A stretch of 8,187 nt of DNA from an uncultured Methylococcaceae bacterium (GTDB taxonomy: Bacteria; Pseudomonadota; Gammaproteobacteria; Methylococcales; Methylococcaceae), in the NCBI GenBank assembly GCA_903910005.1, contig CAIVXW010000196.1, forward strand, positions 1-8,187, given 5' to 3'. Shown here one piece after another: positions 5,878-8,187 of this stretch. The notes under the pieces were generated by a model. That model was not told where the DNA came from and searched no databases. It saw only the letters and a program-made list of their open reading frames with translations. Each line of letters begins with the position of its first letter. Position 1 is the first letter of the stretch. The translations under genes and the position numbers were made by a program.

Positions 5878-7098
5878 ATGTTCGACCTTTCCGGAAAATC
5901 CGTCAGTTTTGAGTGGGAGGGATTCGATCAGGGCGGCCATTTGCACCGGGGCGAGATTTCGGCCCGAACCGAAATGCTGGCCCGGGCCGAACTGCGCCGG
6001 ATGGGGATTCGGCCCGGCATCCTCCGGCGTCCCTCCCTGCTGCGACAACTGCAGGGGCAGTCCCGCATTCGTTCCGCCGACATCGCCATATTCTCACGGC
6101 AACTGGCAACCCTGCTGGGGGCCGGTGTGCCACTGGTGCAGGCTTTTGCCATCATCGGACGCGGTCACGAACAACCTGCCATGCAGCAACTGATTCTGGG
6201 CCTGAAGCATCAGGTCGAGAAAGGCCAGCCGCTGGCTGACAGCCTGGCCCGCCATCCCCAACAGTTCGATGCCCTGTATTGCAGTCTGGTACGGGCCGGC
6301 GAGCAGGCAGGCCTGCTGGACGGGATGCTGCTTAACCTGGCCGAACATCAGGAAAAAACCGAATCCCTCAAAAAGCGGGTACACAGTGCCCTGACGTACC
6401 CGGCATTGGTCATGCTGGTGGCGGTTGTGGTCAGCAGCCTGCTGCTGGTCATGGTGGTACCACAGTTCGAGAGCCTGTTTCATGGTTTCGGAGCGGCACT
6501 GCCCCCCCTGACCCAGGCCGTGATCGCCTTGTCGCAGGCCATGCAAACCCTGGGGCCGTTGCTGGTGATTGTTACCGTAGCCCTCGGGTATGGCCTGGTT
6601 GAACTCAAACGACGTTCCGAACCGTTCAATCGCGGCCTGGATCGGGCTTTACTGTCCCTGCCAATAACAGGCCGGGTATTGCGCCAGGCCGCCGTTGCCC
6701 GTTTTACCCGCACCCTGTCGGTTTTGATGGCGGCAGGCGTACCCCTGATCGAAGCCCTGCCTTCGGTGGCCGGTGCCTGCGGTAACCGGGTCTATGCCGA
6801 TGCCGTCCACGCGGTACGTCGCCAGATTGCTACCGGCAGTTCCCTGCAACGGGCACTGCGCCAAACCGGGCTGTTTCCCGAACAGGTGATACAGATGGTT
6901 GCGGTTGGAGAGGAATCCGGCACCCTGGATGCCATGCTGGCCCGAGTGGGAGAGTTTTATCAGGTGGCGGTGGATAACCAGGTGGAGGCCTTGAGCAAAC
7001 TGGTGGAGCCACTCATCATGGCCCTGCTGGGAACCCTGATTGGCGGCCTGGTACTGGCCATGTATCTGCCCCTGTTCAAACTGGGAGGTGTCATGTGA
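5878..7098 (+). CDS. pilC: Type IV pilus inner-membrane platform protein PilC
   Basis: This is the polytopic inner-membrane protein that couples the cytoplasmic assembly and retraction ATPases (PilB/PilT) to pilin insertion in type IV pili; GspF is the type II secretion counterpart. At 406 aa it is full length. Two repeated T2SSF domains are visible at about 68-192 and 271-394, each with the FSRQLATLLGAGVPLVQA / FTRTLSVLMAAGVPLIEA and VRAGEQAG / VAVGEESG motifs. Membrane segments are predicted at about 172-194, 224-242 and 375-398. The N-terminal 60 residues (FEWEGFDQGGHLHRGEI...) are typical of PilC rather than GspF. The ATG at 5878 follows an AGGG about 10 nt upstream. The stop overlaps the pilD start. 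The usual upstream partner pilB is replaced here by a CcmI-like gene and a restriction module. Confidence 0.95.
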   Translation: MFDLSGKSVSFEWEGFDQGGHLHRGEISARTEMLARAELRRMGIRPGILRRPSLLRQLQGQSRIRSADIAIFSRQLATLLGAGVPLVQAFAIIGRGHEQPAMQQLILGLKHQVEKGQPLADSLARHPQQFDALYCSLVRAGEQAGLLDGMLLNLAEHQEKTESLKKRVHSALTYPALVMLVAVVVSSLLLVMVVPQFESLFHGFGAALPPLTQAVIALSQAMQTLGPLLVIVTVALGYGLVELKRRSEPFNRGLDRALLSLPITGRVLRQAAVARFTRTLSVLMAAGVPLIEALPSVAGACGNRVYADAVHAVRRQIATGSSLQRALRQTGLFPEQVIQMVAVGEESGTLDAMLARVGEFYQVAVDNQVEALSKLVEPLIMALLGTLIGGLVLAMYLPLFKLGGVM

Positions 7099-7895
7099 TG
7101 GCGGATATGAATGCCCTGATCATCGGCCTGATCGGTCTGCTGGTGGGCAGTTTTCTCAATGTGGTGATTCACCGCCTGCCCCGGATGCTGGAGCGGGAGT
7201 GGCAGGCGGTGCGGTCGGCTGATACTGAACCCGCTCCCCGGTTACCGCCCTACAACCTGCTCTGGCCGGGGTCTCACTGCCCGGCCTGTCAGCGGCCAGT
7301 CGCCCCGCTGGAGAACATTCCACTGATCAGTTATCTGCTGCTGCGGGGGCGTTGTGCCGGTTGTAGTGGCCTGATCGCCTGGCGATACCCGCTGGTGGAA
7401 CTGTTGAGTACCGTGCTATCCCTGCTGGTTTATCTGAAACTGGGCTGGAACCTGGAAACGGCAGCGGCATTGGTGTTGACCTACGGCCTGATCGCCCTGG
7501 CCTTTATTGATCTGGAGCATCAGTTGCTGCCGGATGCCCTCACCCAGCCGTTGCTCTGGCTGGGGCTGATGGCCAGCCTGGTACCCCTGTTTGCCGACAG
7601 TCATGCCAGCATTCCCGGGGCAGTGGCCGGGTATCTGAGTCTCTGGCTGGTGTATCAGGCGTTTCGCGGCATCACCGGCCGGGAGGGCATGGGCTATGGT
7701 GATTTCAAACTACTGGCCTTGCTGGGAGCCTGGCTGGGCTGGCAAGCCCTGCCCACTATCGTACTGACCGCCTCCCTGGCCGGGGTGGTCACTGGCATTG
7801 TACTGATCGTCCTTAAAAAACACCGCGCCGAAAACCCCCTGCCGTTCGGCCCGTTCCTGGCAACAGCCGGCTGGTTGAGCCTGCTGTATGGATAA
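7098..7895 (+). CDS. pilD: Prepilin peptidase / N-methyltransferase PilD
   Basis: This inner-membrane aspartic protease cleaves the leader of type IV prepilins and pseudopilins after Gly and N-methylates the new N-terminus. Numbering from ATG 7098 (265 aa), GSFLNVVIHRLP in the first membrane segment is the family N-terminal signature. Two CxxC pairs (Cys61/64 and Cys86/89) form the cytoplasmic zinc-type domain found in bifunctional enzymes. The catalytic aspartates are Asp138 (FIDLEHQLLPD) and Asp202 in GYGDFK; their 64-residue spacing matches the known family members. About eight hydrophobic helices are seen. The start overlaps the pilC stop as TGATG, with GGGAGG 9 nt upstream; GTG 7095 is an alternative that adds one residue. 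Coupled translation with pilC is likely. The usual downstream neighbour coaE is absent. Confidence 0.95.
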   Translation: MADMNALIIGLIGLLVGSFLNVVIHRLPRMLEREWQAVRSADTEPAPRLPPYNLLWPGSHCPACQRPVAPLENIPLISYLLLRGRCAGCSGLIAWRYPLVELLSTVLSLLVYLKLGWNLETAAALVLTYGLIALAFIDLEHQLLPDALTQPLLWLGLMASLVPLFADSHASIPGAVAGYLSLWLVYQAFRGITGREGMGYGDFKLLALLGAWLGWQALPTIVLTASLAGVVTGIVLIVLKKHRAENPLPFGPFLATAGWLSLLYG

Positions 7896-7971
7896 CGAGG
7901 GGCGAGTGGATACTACCCCCTGACCCCTAATCCTGTACCGTTTTTTTACTTCCACGCAGGAATTATTGCCC
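7896..7971. other. Short intergenic spacer after pilD
   Basis: It has runs of G and C (AGGGG, CCCCCT, CCCCT) and a T7 tract at 7941-7947, but no stem abuts the T tract, so a classic intrinsic terminator is not supported. AGGA at 7958-7961 is the ribosome site of the next gene. Confidence 0.4.
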
Positions 7972-8187
7972 ATGAAATTCCCCTACGGACTCAGCGATTT
8001 TGCTGCCATTCGTCAGGAAGGTTATTTTTATCAGGACAGAACCGGCCTGATTCCCCAACTGGAACAGGAGGGCAGACAGCTTTTGTTCCTGCGTCCGCGC
8101 CGGTTTGGTAAAAGCCTGTTGCTGTCGATGCTGGAAAATTATTACGACGTGCGCCGGGGCGCTCAGTTTGAAACCCTGTTTGGTACC
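7972..8187 (+). CDS. AAA-ATPase-like protein, N-terminal part (runs off the window)
   Basis: The first 72 codons are present and the frame is still open at the window edge. The start MKFPYGLSDFAAIRQEGYFYQDRT followed by LLFLRPRRFGKSLLLSML (residues 37-54) is the signature of the AAA-ATPase-like family (Pfam AAA-ATPase_like) in which a Walker A of the form RPRRFGKS is followed, far downstream, by a PD-(D/E)XK nuclease domain. These genes are commonly multi-copy in gammaproteobacterial and other genomes, and their cellular role is not established; a defence or mobile-element role has been suggested but cannot be judged here. AGGA about 10 nt upstream supports the ATG. It is oriented like pilD but separated by 76 bp, so it is probably a separate unit inserted where coaE would normally be. 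Confidence 0.8.
   Translation, partial: MKFPYGLSDFAAIRQEGYFYQDRTGLIPQLEQEGRQLLFLRPRRFGKSLLLSMLENYYDVRRGAQFETLFGT

Noticed and set aside
7896..7947. Intrinsic terminator after pilD
   Set aside because: A T7 tract is present, but the only G/C-rich pairing (AGGGG with CCCCT) ends more than 10 nt before it, so no stem abuts the T tract.

Overview
The window looks like chromosomal DNA of a gammaproteobacterium. The best clues are a PilC-PilD type IV pilus pair, a CcmI-like protein, GC-rich third codon positions in the pilus genes, and a type I-E style CRISPR repeat. The genus cannot be read from the sequence.

Left flank (1-911). On the minus strand lies a type II toxin-antitoxin pair: an intact Phd/YefM-type antitoxin and a VapC-like PIN toxin. 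The toxin reading frame breaks exactly at the edge of a solitary 29-bp type I-E CRISPR-type repeat (159-187). The toxin has therefore lost its C-terminal third and is probably dead. A good sigma70-like promoter for the pair lies at 792-820. Nothing recognisable lies in 1-158.

Central module (about 912-5458). This is a compact restriction-modification system. Two co-directional, translationally coupled DNA methyltransferases both carry SPPY motifs, which predicts N4-cytosine methylation. The first also has a MerR-like helix-turn-helix at its N-terminus. They converge tail to tail, with a 4-bp stop-codon overlap, on a phospholipase-D-fold endonuclease that has a C-terminal B3-like DNA-binding domain. 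This is the architecture of BfiI-type type IIS enzymes. Two strand-specific methyltransferases fit an asymmetric recognition site, and no ATPase/helicase partner is present, unlike the NgoAVII/CglI type. The module is bracketed by a 13-bp direct repeat (912-924 and 5446-5458), its codon use looks less GC-biased than the right flank, and an imperfect 26-bp palindrome abuts the likely start of the first methyltransferase. Together these suggest a horizontally acquired module with its own control.

Right flank (5485-8187). A small CcmI-like membrane protein is followed closely by pilC (inner-membrane platform of type IV pili) and pilD (prepilin peptidase). The usual neighbours pilB and coaE are not where they normally sit. 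After a 76-bp gap begins an AAA-ATPase-like gene of a family often fused to a PD-(D/E)XK nuclease; it runs off the window.

The centre thus holds a restriction module inserted between a decayed TA/CRISPR remnant and a remodelled pilus-assembly cluster.
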